NCBI RefSeq assembly: GCF_022814865.1
Contig: NZ_JAKVRD010000003.1
Coordinates: 32,001 to 96,000 of the forward strand
Direction of reading: 5' to 3'
DNA: 64,000 nucleotides
DNA from: Shimia aestuarii
Lineage (GTDB): Bacteria > Pseudomonadota > Alphaproteobacteria > Rhodobacterales > Rhodobacteraceae
Under the pieces are notes generated by a model. The model saw only the letters and a program-made list of their open reading frames with translations, searched no databases and was not told the origin of the DNA. Each line of letters starts with the position of its first letter. Within the stretch, counting starts at the first letter, position 1. The position numbers were made by a program, and so were the translations under genes. Of the stretch, positions 44,616 through 53,647 are shown piece by piece.

Positions 44616-44621
44616 CTCGCA

Positions 44622-45608
44622 TCAGGCCTCGATCACGGTGCCGATACGGGCGAACTCTTGGCGCACAAAACTCGCGATCGCCGTGTCCTGCGCACCGGTG
44701 CCTGTCAGATCACAGATGGTGACATCCTTGTCGCCCTGTCGACCAGTGGCTTTGCCAAGGATCACCTCGCCCAGCTCCGCAGGCGTCCCCTTATCCCAGA
44801 CTCCGGCAGCCATCGCTGCCTCCAACTCACCACTGACTTCGCATTGGCTCACCCGGTCGCAAACATAGGCATCCGCCGCCGCAAGTGCCGCCGGGTCGAT
44901 CTCGTTCTTGCCGGTCTGGTCCGATCCCATCGCCGTGACATGCAAACCCGGATGAAGCCACTCGGCCTTCAAGACCGGCGCGCGCGAGGGCGTCGTCGTC
45001 ACCACAAGCTGAGACCGCGCCACGAGTTCTGCCGGATCGCTCACCACCTCGGCCTCGACTCCCAGCATGTATTGAAGGTCCGCCGCGCAAAGCGCCGCTT
45101 TCTCGAGATCGCGCCCCGACACCAGCACCCGCTTGAACGGTCGCACGAGATGCGCCGCCTGCATCTGGAGCCGCGCCTGCACGCCGGTTCCGATCACGCC
45201 CGCGGTCTCGACGGTCTCCGGCGCCATATGCCGGGCCGCCACCGCGCCCGCCGCCGCCGTGCGAATATCCGTGAGGTATCCATTGTCGAGATAGAGCGCC
45301 TCCACGAGGCCCGTCTTGGCTGAGAACAGGATCATCAACCCGTTGAGGCTCGCAAGACCGAGTGTCGGGTTGTCGAAAAAGCCGGGGCTGACCTTGATGG
45401 CGAACCCGTCAAAGCCGGGAATGAACGCCGTTTTGACATCCACCTCGCCATTCGCCTCCGGCAGGTCCATGGATAAGATCGGCGGCATCACGACGCCCTC
45501 ACCGGCGAGCGCGACAAAAGCCTGTTCGACCACATCCACAACCCGCAGATCAAGCGAGACGACCTCGCGAAGCTGGGCCTCGGTGACAATCTGGATGTCA
45601 TGCGCCAT
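44622..45608 (-). CDS. eutC: Ornithine cyclodeaminase-family protein EutC
   Basis: This is a 328-residue protein of the ornithine cyclodeaminase/mu-crystallin family. The nucleotide fold is seen in TAGVIGTGVQARLQMQAAH and the substrate Arg-Thr in YLTDIRTAAAGAVAARH. EutC with EutB is needed for hydroxyectoine use; the exact step is proposed, not proven. It overlaps eutB by 11 bases. Confidence 0.88.
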   Translation of the reverse strand: MAHDIQIVTEAQLREVVSLDLRVVDVVEQAFVALAGEGVVMPPILSMDLPEANGEVDVKTAFIPGFDGFAIKVSPGFFDNPTLGLASLNGLMILFSAKTGLVEALYLDNGYLTDIRTAAAGAVAARHMAPETVETAGVIGTGVQARLQMQAAHLVRPFKRVLVSGRDLEKAALCAADLQYMLGVEAEVVSDPAELVARSQLVVTTTPSRAPVLKAEWLHPGLHVTAMGSDQTGKNEIDPAALAAADAYVCDRVSQCEVSGELEAAMAAGVWDKGTPAELGEVILGKATGRQGDKDVTICDLTGTGAQDTAIASFVRQEFARIGTVIEA

Positions 45609-46605
45609 AGGCTTGTCCTTTCACAAGAAGATCCCCGATCTCCACATCTTCGCCCACCATGATGCGCGCGAAACTCGCCATATCAAGGTTGCGCCCAGTG
45701 ACAATCGTGCCCACTGGCCCTTTTGGCATGGCGATCTTACCTGCAAGCAATGCCGCCTGCCCAACGACAGAGGCCCCTTCCGCCACAATGCGATCCTCGT
45801 AGAACATGACCTGCATCGCGCGGCGAATATCCTCTTCGGTGACAAGCACCGTGTCATCCAAGAGTTCGCGGCACAAGGGATAGCTCAGACGGTTCTCAAG
45901 ACCAATGCCCCCGCCAAGACTATCGGCAAGCGAGGCATATTCCGGCACCTCAACAGGATGCCCTGCGCGGATGCTTTCATACATCGCCGCACCGCGATCC
46001 ATTGAAATACCGATCACCCTGATCTCAGGATTGATCGCTTTCGCCGCGACCGCCACGCCCGCCGCGAGACCACCACCAGACAGAGGGACCAGAAGCGTCT
46101 CGAGATCAGGCCGCGCCTCGAGCATCTCGGCCCCGATGGTCCCCTGCCCGGCAATCACGTGCGGATCATCGAAAGGCGAGATTTCGACAAGACCTTCCGC
46201 CTCGCAAAGACGCTGGCTCTCGGCCATTGCTTCGTCCTGCGACTGTCCCACGATCCGCACATCTGCGCCAAGCGCGCGAATCCCGTCGACCTTGGCCTGC
46301 GGTACAAGCTCCGACATGCAGATCACGGCCTTCATGCCACGCTGGTTCGCGGCAAAGGTTACGCCGCGGCCATGGTTACCTGTCGAACAACACGTCACCC
46401 CCTGCACATCCTCAGGCAAGGCCATCACTGCCGACACTGCCCCACGCAGCTTAAATGCGCCAATCGGCTGCATGATCTCCATCTTCATTAGGAATTCCCG
46501 CCCGATTGCCTTGGACATGAAAGGCGATGGGATAAGTGGCGTTGCATCGGCAACGCCCTTGATCCGCTGACGCGCAGCGAGGATATCGGCAAGGTGAAGA
46601 GTCAT
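45598..46605 (-). CDS. eutB: Threonine dehydratase-like PLP enzyme EutB
   Basis: This is a 335-residue fold-type II PLP enzyme. PLP lysine in PIGAFKLRGAVSAV, substrate loop STGNHGRGVTFAA and phosphate loop PLSGGGLAAGVAV are visible. ATG 46605 follows GGGAGC and is preferred to the in-frame 46626. It heads the minus-strand block eutB-eutC-lrp and probably continues into doeC-doeD. No ectoine transporter or EnuR-type regulator lies upstream; the next gene is unrelated. Confidence 0.88.
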   Translation of the reverse strand: MTLHLADILAARQRIKGVADATPLIPSPFMSKAIGREFLMKMEIMQPIGAFKLRGAVSAVMALPEDVQGVTCCSTGNHGRGVTFAANQRGMKAVICMSELVPQAKVDGIRALGADVRIVGQSQDEAMAESQRLCEAEGLVEISPFDDPHVIAGQGTIGAEMLEARPDLETLLVPLSGGGLAAGVAVAAKAINPEIRVIGISMDRGAAMYESIRAGHPVEVPEYASLADSLGGGIGLENRLSYPLCRELLDDTVLVTEEDIRRAMQVMFYEDRIVAEGASVVGQAALLAGKIAMPKGPVGTIVTGRNLDMASFARIMVGEDVEIGDLLVKGQAYGA

Positions 46606-46834
46606 CGCTACGCTCCCGTGAGACAAGGTAAAACGCCGCCGACAACATCACCCGAACGCGCCCCTGTCAACATCAGGCACGCCCCTCTGTGCCGGCACGC
46701 GCCACATGCCGTTCTTCGAACATTTGCTAGCGGCACAGAACCCACTGGATCAATCTGCACAAACAAGGCAGGTTGAAGACCAAAGCCGTCCTCTTGGCGC
46801 GCGGCGCTGGCCCTCGAGGTACTAGAAACCTGAT

Positions 46835-47728
46835 ATGAAAGACCTGAAGTCAGCCAAGTCAGCAAGACCGCGACAACCGCACCGCACCTGCGCGATCATC
46901 ATTCCGATCTATCGCTGGCCCCTGACTCGGATGGACGCGCTTTCGGTCGACAAGACCACGCAAGTCCTGTGCAATCACGATATTTACATGGTCGGGCCGC
47001 CGTGGCTCCACCAGGTCGCCCCCCAAAGCCTGAATGGCGCAGAAATCCACCTCGAGACGTTTGATGCGGCGTTCTTCCGCTCCACCAAGACCTACAACAA
47101 GCTCTTGATGTCGCCTGCCTTCTTCAAGACCTTCGCGGCCTATGACTACATGCTGATCGCCCAGACCGACACGCTGACCTTCAGAGATGATCTCGAGCAG
47201 TGGTGCGCGGCCGGGTACGACTACATCGGCGCGCCTTGGATCGAATGGGTCAAAGAGCCGACAGAGCCCGGTCCCTTCCCGCATCTACGCATGAAAGGCG
47301 TTGGCAATGGCGGCTATTCGCTCCGCTCCATCCCACGCGCGCTCCAGACCCTCACGGACTTTCGCCACGCTCCCTTTACAGAATGGGGCCGTTCTCGAAG
47401 CACGCTTTGGAACCTCCTGAACAAGATCGAGCACGAATACATCCTCGCGCGAACCACTGGCCCGCTCAGAACCCGGATCAACGAAGATCTTTTCTGGGGC
47501 AAGGTTGCGCCAAAGATCAACCAAGACTACCGCCTCGCCCCGACCGAAGACGCGATACGCTTCGCCTTCGAAGCGGCCCCGGAAACCCTCTATGACCTCA
47601 ACAACCAACAGCTTCCGTCCGGATGCCACGCTTTCGAACTCTACAACCTGCCGTTCTGGAAAACCGTGCTGGGCAAGACATACTTCGACCTGCCCAACGA
47701 GATCGCCACCCAGCTCACCATAGGCTGA
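46835..47728 (+). CDS. DUF5672 family protein (glycosyltransferase-like)
   Basis: This is a 297-residue soluble protein. The motifs CAIIIPIYRWPLT, YDYMLIAQTDTLTF and DYIGAPWIEW followed by GNGGYSLRS are those of DUF5672, a family resembling glycosyltransferases and often found with surface-glycan genes. The QTDT segment may replace the usual DxD. It stands alone beside tRNA-Thr; no other glycan gene is near. The 229 bases before it hold nothing I recognise. Confidence 0.75.
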   Translation: MKDLKSAKSARPRQPHRTCAIIIPIYRWPLTRMDALSVDKTTQVLCNHDIYMVGPPWLHQVAPQSLNGAEIHLETFDAAFFRSTKTYNKLLMSPAFFKTFAAYDYMLIAQTDTLTFRDDLEQWCAAGYDYIGAPWIEWVKEPTEPGPFPHLRMKGVGNGGYSLRSIPRALQTLTDFRHAPFTEWGRSRSTLWNLLNKIEHEYILARTTGPLRTRINEDLFWGKVAPKINQDYRLAPTEDAIRFAFEAAPETLYDLNNQQLPSGCHAFELYNLPFWKTVLGKTYFDLPNEIATQLTIG

Positions 47729-47751
47729 CAGCATCGCAAATTGCAGGAAGA

Positions 47752-47827
47752 TGGTGCCCCCACACGGACTCGAACCGCGGACCTACTGATTACAAATCAG
47801 TTGCTCTACCAGCTGAGCTATAGGGGC
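47752..47827 (-). tRNA. tRNA-Thr (anticodon TGT)
   Basis: A full cloverleaf is readable on the minus strand. The acceptor is GCCCCTA with TGGGGGC, the D-arm is AGCTCAGCTGGTAGAGC, the anticodon loop is TTTGTAA on stem ACTGA/TCAGT, and the T-arm loop is GGTTCGAGTCC. The 3' CCA is encoded. Anticodon TGT reads threonine ACA codons. No integrated element abuts it. Confidence 0.97.
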
Positions 47828-47876
47828 GCTGGAGGGGATTTACGGTGAAAATCTCAGGCCTGCAAGTCTAAATCCG

Positions 47877-49535
47877 CTATCGGTTTGCCCGCGCGAGAAG
47901 AGCAACGGCACAAAGCCCGACGAGCATGATCAAAACCGCGCCAGGGCTTGCATCCCCGAGGTTTTCAAGGCTCGCCTGATCGTGGACCTGTGTGGCAAGC
48001 GTATCAAAGTTGAAAGGTCGCAGAAGCATGGTCGCAGGCAACTCCTTCACGCAATCGACAAAGACCAATAGCAAGGCCGAGCCGATCGTGGTGCGGATCA
48101 GCGGATAATACACATCGCCAAGCACCTGCCCTCTCGTGCGTCCAAGCGAGCGCGCCGCCATGGCAAGGCTCGGCGTCACGCGCCCCATCGCACCATCCGC
48201 CGCCCCTTGCGCAATGGCAAAGAAACGCACGCAATAGGCAAGCACGATGGCAAAGGACGACCCGGTCAAAAGAAGCCCCATCGACTGACCGGTGAGCGCC
48301 TCGAGGAAATCGGCAAGGCGATTGTCGAGAAGGGCCAAGGGAATAAGGATACCGACCGCAAGAACGGCACCCGGTGCCGCATATCCAATCGTGGTCAACG
48401 GCAAAAGCAACCGTGGCATGCGACGCCCCGAGAGCCGCACCCCGTAGACAAGGAAGACCCCCGCCGCCACGGTGATCACCGAAGCCAGACCGCCCACCAT
48501 GAGCGTATTACCAAGCGCGCGGAGCAACATCGGATCGCTCCACCGTTCGAAATTCCCGATGGCATGCGAGGTGATGACACTGATCGGCAAGACAAAACCA
48601 ATGAGGAACGGCATCAGACAGGCCAAGGTCGCGATCCATTTGGCGCCCCCATGAAGCTCTGTCGGCTCGGGCCGGCGTTGGCGCGTTGTCATGCTGAAAT
48701 AACGGAGTTTGCGGCGACTGACCTTCTCCATGGTCACCAGCAAGATCACCAAAGCAAGGACGACACAGGCAAGCTGTGCCGCGCCGCCCGCATTGTTGCT
48801 TTCAAGCCAGACGCTGAAAATGCCGGTGGTCAGTGTTTGCACGGCGAAATAGTCGACAGTGCCGAAATCATTCACGGTTTCCATCATGACAATCGCTGTG
48901 CCTGCGGCGATTGCCGGGCGTGCCATCGGAAGGCCGACGCGCCAGAACCGTTCAAAGGCCCCCGCCCCGAGCGAGCGCGCGACCTCTTCGCCTGCGCCGG
49001 ATTGCTCGCGGAACGCGGCGCGCGCAAGGATATAGACATAAGGAAATAGCGACGCGGACAAGACCAGGATCGCCGCGCCGAGAGAGCGGATTTCCGGGAA
49101 CCAATAGTCTCGGGCGCTCTGCCAACCAAACAGCGTGCGCAGCCCCGTCTGCACCGGTCCGGCATATTCGAGGAAATCCACGAGCGCATAGGCCCCGACA
49201 TAGGCCGGGATCGCCAGCGGCAACAAGAGCGCCCATTGCAGCCAGCCGACGCCCGGAAAGCGGTATCGGGTCACGAGCCACGCCGCCACCGTCCCGATAC
49301 TCGCAGCAACAAGCCCGACACAAAGCATGAGAACAACCGTGTTGCGCATGTATCGCGGCAGGGTCGTCGAGATCAGGTGCCCCCAGATGTTCTCGGTCGG
49401 ATTGAGCGCCAAAACGACCACCGCGGCGATCGGAAGCAGCACGACCGCGGCAATCACCAGCGCCCCGATGGACCAGATGCTTGGTACCCGGATTCGGAAG
49501 GGGAACGGCCCCGAAAATGACTGCGACAGTTTCAT
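47877..49535 (-). CDS. Iron-type ABC transporter permease (two-module, FbpB/SfuB-like)
   Basis: This 552-residue permease has about 12 helices in two fused modules, as in ferric-iron transporters FbpB/SfuB. The two cytoplasmic coupling loops are AREQ-type AGEEVARSLGAGAFERFW and SLAMAARSLGRTRGQVLGD. ATG 49535 follows GGGGCG; an in-frame GTG at 49565 is also possible. Neither the binding protein nor the ATPase is adjacent, so it is a solitary transporter part. It may instead serve another substrate of the same family. Confidence 0.85.
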   Translation of the reverse strand: MKLSQSFSGPFPFRIRVPSIWSIGALVIAAVVLLPIAAVVVLALNPTENIWGHLISTTLPRYMRNTVVLMLCVGLVAASIGTVAAWLVTRYRFPGVGWLQWALLLPLAIPAYVGAYALVDFLEYAGPVQTGLRTLFGWQSARDYWFPEIRSLGAAILVLSASLFPYVYILARAAFREQSGAGEEVARSLGAGAFERFWRVGLPMARPAIAAGTAIVMMETVNDFGTVDYFAVQTLTTGIFSVWLESNNAGGAAQLACVVLALVILLVTMEKVSRRKLRYFSMTTRQRRPEPTELHGGAKWIATLACLMPFLIGFVLPISVITSHAIGNFERWSDPMLLRALGNTLMVGGLASVITVAAGVFLVYGVRLSGRRMPRLLLPLTTIGYAAPGAVLAVGILIPLALLDNRLADFLEALTGQSMGLLLTGSSFAIVLAYCVRFFAIAQGAADGAMGRVTPSLAMAARSLGRTRGQVLGDVYYPLIRTTIGSALLLVFVDCVKELPATMLLRPFNFDTLATQVHDQASLENLGDASPGAVLIMLVGLCAVALLARANR

Positions 49536-49620
49536 GCGCCCCGTGTTGCCTGAATCTGGTTTCACTGTCCAGAAACGAAGATATAATGAGACGCTGATAG
49601 CAAAGGCCTTCCGAAACGCA

Positions 49621-50493
49621 ATGCAGATAGTCCTTCACGCAGGCGCCCATTTCACTGACGATGACAGGCTCTTGAAATCCTTGGGGAAAAACCGGGACGT
49701 TCTGGCGGCACGCGGTGTTTCCATTCCCAAACCGCGAAGCTATCGCAACAAGTTGCGTGGCTTCCTGCATGACCATCTGATCGACGAAACCGTGCGCGAA
49801 GACGTGCTTTCCGACCTCAAAGACCCAAGCGTCAGCGAACCGGACCGCATCATTTTCTCCAATAGCAGCTTCTTTTGCGTGCCGCGCCTCGCGATCCGCA
49901 ACAATGCCTACTATCCGCGTGGCGAGGAACGGCTGCAGGATTTCTGCAGCATCTTCCATAGTGACGAGGTCGAAATCTTCTTTGCGATCCGCAATCCGGC
50001 CACGCTCCTTCCTGCATTGCTCGACGGCACGCCGGACGACCGTATTGACGATATCACCGGCGGCTCTGCACCGACCGCGCTGCGCTGGTCAGAAATGATC
50101 CACCGCGTGCGTCACGCCCTGCCGAACGCCTCGCTGACGGTCTGGTGCAACGAAGATACGCCGCTGATCTGGGAGCAATTGCTGCGAGAGCTTTCGGGAG
50201 TCGAACCGACTCAACCGCTGGATGGGGGCAACGACCTTCTGCATGAAATCATGACAGTCGAAGGGCTCGAGCGGTTCGATGCCTATGTCGAGAAACACCC
50301 CGGCCTGACCGAGATGCAAAAGCGCCGGGTCATCGCCGCCTTCCTCGATAAATTTGCGATTGAGGAAGAGCTTGAGGAAGAATTGGACATCCCCGGCTGG
50401 ACCGAGGATGTCGTCGACGCCCTGACAGATATCTACGACGAGGACGTCTATGAAATCGCGCGGATGCCCGGGGTGACCTTCATCTCCCCCTAG
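49621..50493 (+). CDS. Conserved protein of unknown function (290 aa)
   Basis: This soluble 290-residue protein begins MQIVLHAGAHFTDDDRLLKS and is rich in acidic residues toward the C-terminus (EEELEEELDIPGWTEDVVD). The opening strand followed by a glycine loop recalls sulfotransferase-like proteins (hydrophobic strand, HxGxH), and AIRNPATLLPAL resembles their 3'-phosphate-binding stretch. I cannot confirm a PAPS site. The start at 49621 removes an extension that overlaps the divergent permease. Function is unknown. Confidence 0.65.
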   Translation: MQIVLHAGAHFTDDDRLLKSLGKNRDVLAARGVSIPKPRSYRNKLRGFLHDHLIDETVREDVLSDLKDPSVSEPDRIIFSNSSFFCVPRLAIRNNAYYPRGEERLQDFCSIFHSDEVEIFFAIRNPATLLPALLDGTPDDRIDDITGGSAPTALRWSEMIHRVRHALPNASLTVWCNEDTPLIWEQLLRELSGVEPTQPLDGGNDLLHEIMTVEGLERFDAYVEKHPGLTEMQKRRVIAAFLDKFAIEEELEEELDIPGWTEDVVDALTDIYDEDVYEIARMPGVTFISP

Positions 50494-50508
50494 GACCCCG
50501 CGCCGCGC

Positions 50509-50766
50509 TCACATCCCGAGCGCTTCCTTGTACATCTCGAGAACCGCTTCTTCCTCGGCAATGTCGTCCTTGTCGCGCTTGCGCAACGCCACGATCTTGC
50601 GCATCACCTTGGTGTCGTACCCGCGCGCCTTGGCCTCGGCCATGACTTCCTTCTGTTGGTCCGCAAGGTCCTTCTTCTCGATCTCGAGCCGTTCGAACCG
50701 TTCAATGAACTGGCGCAGCTCGCCAGCCGTCACGCGATAGCTTTCATCGCTTGGATTATCGCTCAT
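50509..50766 (-). CDS. gapR: GapR family nucleoid protein (DUF2312)
   Basis: This is an 85-residue coiled-coil protein of the DUF2312 family. GapR in Caulobacter binds overtwisted, AT-rich DNA ahead of replication and transcription and stimulates topoisomerases. The family core GELRQFIERFERLEIEKKD and ARGYDTKVMRKIVALRK is intact. It converges on the gene at 49621, leaving 15 bases between stops. Confidence 0.93.
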   Translation of the reverse strand: MSDNPSDESYRVTAGELRQFIERFERLEIEKKDLADQQKEVMAEAKARGYDTKVMRKIVALRKRDKDDIAEEEAVLEMYKEALGM

Positions 50767-50945
50767 TGAGCACTCCTATGGGATTGGCCGAAGCGGATCG
50801 GCAATGGGAACGAAGCCGCAACCTATCGCCCTCCCTGCGGCGTCGCAAGCGGCCAAGAGCCCCGCCCGCGCGAAAATTTGCCCGCTTGCCCAATCCGGGC
50901 CCATCGGCTACGTCCTGCGCAATCAATGCCTGAAGGAATGAACGC

Positions 50946-51161
50946 ATGGAATGGCTGGTTTGGGGCGGGGCAACCGTCTCGCTCGTGGGGCTTTGTGGCC
51001 TCGTTCTCTCGATCGTGCGCGTCGCGCGCGCCCGCAAGGCTGGCCTGTCGGACGAAGAGCTGCGCGCCGCCGTTCAAAAGGTTATGCCGCTTAACCTCGG
51101 TTCGCTCTTCCTGTCGGTCATCGGCCTGATGCTGGTGATCCTCGGCATTTTTCTCGGCTAG
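50946..51161 (+). CDS. Small two-helix membrane protein
   Basis: This is a 71-residue protein with a helix at each end (about 3-23 and 50-70) and a charged loop (RVARARKAGLSDEELRAAVQ) between them. A protein of this kind is common in Rhodobacterales next to gapR; function is unknown. Its stop overlaps the stop of the next, opposing gene within CTAG. Confidence 0.75.
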   Translation: MEWLVWGGATVSLVGLCGLVLSIVRVARARKAGLSDEELRAAVQKVMPLNLGSLFLSVIGLMLVILGIFLG

Positions 51162-53251
51162 GCGTTCAGCGCATCAAAGCCCTGCCCGGCCTTGAACAAA
51201 CTGTCAAAGACGGGCTCTGGCGACCAAAACACGCCGTCTTGCGCTGCAAAGCTCTCGATGTCCCTCTGGATGATGCGCGGGCCGATAAGGTCTGCCGCCT
51301 TCATCGGGCCGCCGCGCCACCGCGGAAACCCGTAGCCGTGCACCATCACCACGTCGATATCCGACGGGCACCGCGCCACGCCAAGCCGTAAGAGCCGCGC
51401 TCCCTCATTGACCATCGCAGCAAGGCACCGGCGCTGGATCTCGTCCGCCGAGATCCCCTGCGCCTGAATCCCCTTGCTTTCGCGTTCGGCCCGAATAAGC
51501 GCGATCACCTCGGGATCCCTGCGGCCATGCGGGCTCTCGCTGTCATAAATGTAATACCCTTTGCCCGCGGCCTTGCCAAAACGCCCCGCCTCGCAAAGCC
51601 GGTCCAAGATGGCAACCTGCCGCCCCTCCGGCGCACCGCGCTCCGCCATCGTCCGACGCAGCGCCCAGTCCTCCCGAAGACCGTCGCGGTCAAGCCGTTC
51701 GAATGGCCCCATCGCCATGCCATAGGCACGCATCGCCTCATCTACGAGGTAAGGCGTCGTCCCATCTTCGACCATGAGCTCGGCCGCATGACGACAGGCA
51801 TCAGCCATCGCACGTCCGATATGCGCCGTCGCGCCCCCGACCCGGACAGGAATTTTTCTGATCTGGCGCAAGACACCCACCAACGCAGCCACCGCATCCG
51901 CCGAGGCCTCGCTGGGCACGATCACCTCTGCCACCCGCTGAAGATGCGCAGGTGTCCCGATCCCAAGCCCAAGCACAGACCCCGGATCGCCGGTCTGCTT
52001 TGCAATCCGGCTGACATCATGGCGCATCGTCGTAGTGACAAGCACCGCGCCCTCCGGCACCACAGCATCAAGTTGATAAAACACCTGCTCTTTTTCGCGT
52101 AGGTCATCTGCCACCGCTTCGATCACCAGATCGGCCTCTGACAGGGCAACAAAATCTGTCTTGCCATGTAGCCGCATCATGCGTTCGTCGCGCAGCTGCC
52201 CCCGGAGGCGCCCCTGCGCCACCTGTCGGTCGAGATAGGCATTGATCTTGCCAAGACTGTCGCGCAGCGCCGGCCCATTGCGCTCGATCAGGACCACATC
52301 GAACTCGGCCTCGAGACAGGCAAGGACAAGGCCCCGCCCCGCGGTGCCGCCCCCCACGATCCCGACCTGCGCAACGCGCCTTGGCTGTGTGCCATCAAGC
52401 TCTGGAAACTTGGCGGCCCGCCGCTCGGCAAAGAAAACGTGCCGCAAGCTCGCGGCTTGATCCGAGCGCACGCAATCTTCAAAGGCCGCGCGCTCAAAGG
52501 CCATCCCCATATCGAAGGACAATAGCTCGGCCGCCTCGACGCATTTGACGATCTCCCCCGGCGCGCGGTCCGGTCGGTCCGCGACCACTTCTTTGCGAAG
52601 CGTGATCGCCCTCTGATACGCGGCGGGATCGTCAAACCCTTTCCGACAGTCCCGCGTCGGCCTTGGCCCTTTGCCCTGCGCCAGGAGGCCCCGCGCAAAG
52701 GCAATCGCCTCGGTCTCAAGATCGCCATGCACGATCTGGTCAATATAGGGCGCCGCCTCCTTGCGTGTGACGCCGATCGGGCGTCCGGACAACATGAGGT
52801 CAAGCGCATCCGCCGCTCCGGCAAGGCGCGGCGCGCGCTGCGTCCCGCCCGCACCGGGCAGAATGCCAAGCGTCACCTCCGGAAAACCGATCCGCGCGCG
52901 CTCTGAGGCGATACGATAATGCGCCGACAAGGCCAGTTCGAACCCACCGCCAAGCGCTGTGCCGTGAATGGCCGCCACGACCGGCTTCGGACAGGCTTCG
53001 ATCTCGTTGCAAAGCCCCGGCAGCCATGGATCGGCTGGCCTCTCGCCAAACTCGCGCATGTCCGACCCCGCCGGAAAGGTGCGCCCAGCCCCAAGGATCA
53101 CGATTGCGGCCACCTGTGAATCGGCCATGCCGCGACGCAGCCCCTCGGCCAATCCCTTGCGGACGTCCGCGCCAACCGCGTTGACCGGCGGATTGCGGAT
53201 CGCTAACACCGCGATCCCTTCCTTGACCTCGTAGCCGACCGTCTCTCCCAT
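51158..53251 (-). CDS. Enoyl-CoA hydratase / 3-hydroxyacyl-CoA dehydrogenase fusion with altered dehydrogenase site
   Basis: This is a 697-residue FadB/MFE-like fusion. The N-terminal crotonase domain keeps the oxyanion loop HGTALGGGFELALS and the catalytic Glu in GFPEVTLGILPGAGG. The dehydrogenase domain has a nucleotide loop VGIVGGGTAGRG near residue 325. The catalytic His of HFFNP is replaced: the sequence reads GLGIGTPAHL with Gly430 at the His position. The catalytic Asn of VNR is also Gly (HIGR, Gly479). ATG 53251 follows GGGAGGG. The hydratase half should work; the dehydrogenase half is doubtful. No FadA-type thiolase is adjacent. Confidence 0.88.
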   Translation of the reverse strand: MGETVGYEVKEGIAVLAIRNPPVNAVGADVRKGLAEGLRRGMADSQVAAIVILGAGRTFPAGSDMREFGERPADPWLPGLCNEIEACPKPVVAAIHGTALGGGFELALSAHYRIASERARIGFPEVTLGILPGAGGTQRAPRLAGAADALDLMLSGRPIGVTRKEAAPYIDQIVHGDLETEAIAFARGLLAQGKGPRPTRDCRKGFDDPAAYQRAITLRKEVVADRPDRAPGEIVKCVEAAELLSFDMGMAFERAAFEDCVRSDQAASLRHVFFAERRAAKFPELDGTQPRRVAQVGIVGGGTAGRGLVLACLEAEFDVVLIERNGPALRDSLGKINAYLDRQVAQGRLRGQLRDERMMRLHGKTDFVALSEADLVIEAVADDLREKEQVFYQLDAVVPEGAVLVTTTMRHDVSRIAKQTGDPGSVLGLGIGTPAHLQRVAEVIVPSEASADAVAALVGVLRQIRKIPVRVGGATAHIGRAMADACRHAAELMVEDGTTPYLVDEAMRAYGMAMGPFERLDRDGLREDWALRRTMAERGAPEGRQVAILDRLCEAGRFGKAAGKGYYIYDSESPHGRRDPEVIALIRAERESKGIQAQGISADEIQRRCLAAMVNEGARLLRLGVARCPSDIDVVMVHGYGFPRWRGGPMKAADLIGPRIIQRDIESFAAQDGVFWSPEPVFDSLFKAGQGFDALNA

Positions 53252-53339
53252 GTGCCGCTGCCCTCCCGGACACACTTTCACAAAACCTTAACCTTATCTT
53301 TAGGCGGACCGCCCTTTCACGCAAGCCTGCAATGGAAAA

Positions 53340-53365
53340 GGCGCCCGCAGAAACCTGCGCGCGCC
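53340..53365 (-). terminator. Terminator after the small gene at 53403
   Basis: GGCGC-CC-GCAG (53340-53350) pairs with CTGC-GC-GCGCC (53355-53365) with one mismatch around AAAC, and on the minus strand a TTTT run follows. Confidence 0.75.
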
Positions 53366-53402
53366 CGGTGTGGTAGATGTCAGAACCGATCTTGTGTTGG
53401 CG

Positions 53403-53618
53403 TCAGACCGGCATGTTGTCGAAGGAGTCTTCGACCTCCTCATCCACGAGCTCAAGATCGAGATTGCGCAAATGCGCAGGCACGGCGCCGCCTTTGGCGC
53501 GAATGTTTTCAAGCGCGCGATGGAGCTCTTGATGCAACGCATAGCGCGCATCCCCCTCAGCGGTCGCGATCTTTGCTTCAAGCGATTTGGCTTTTTCCAA
53601 AAGGTCTTCAATGGTCAC
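53403..53618 (-). CDS. Small acidic coiled-coil protein
   Basis: This is a 71-residue protein read from GTG 53618, nine bases behind GAGGAGG; the longer open frame overlaps the DksA-like gene and is not supported. The sequence is helical and charged (TIEDLLEKAKSLEAKIATAE) with an acidic tail (EEVEDSFDNMPV). I do not recognise a family. It follows the DksA-like gene by 29 bases and is probably co-transcribed. Confidence 0.6.
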   Translation of the reverse strand: MTIEDLLEKAKSLEAKIATAEGDARYALHQELHRALENIRAKGGAVPAHLRNLDLELVDEEVEDSFDNMPV

Positions 53619-53647
53619 GGCGGGATCCTCCTCAATCTGTCCCAATG

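Noticed and set aside
47752-47827. ATTACAAA within tRNA-Thr as a further ScfR-type box
   Set aside because: It is the tRNA anticodon region read on the other strand and differs from TTTACAAA at the first base.
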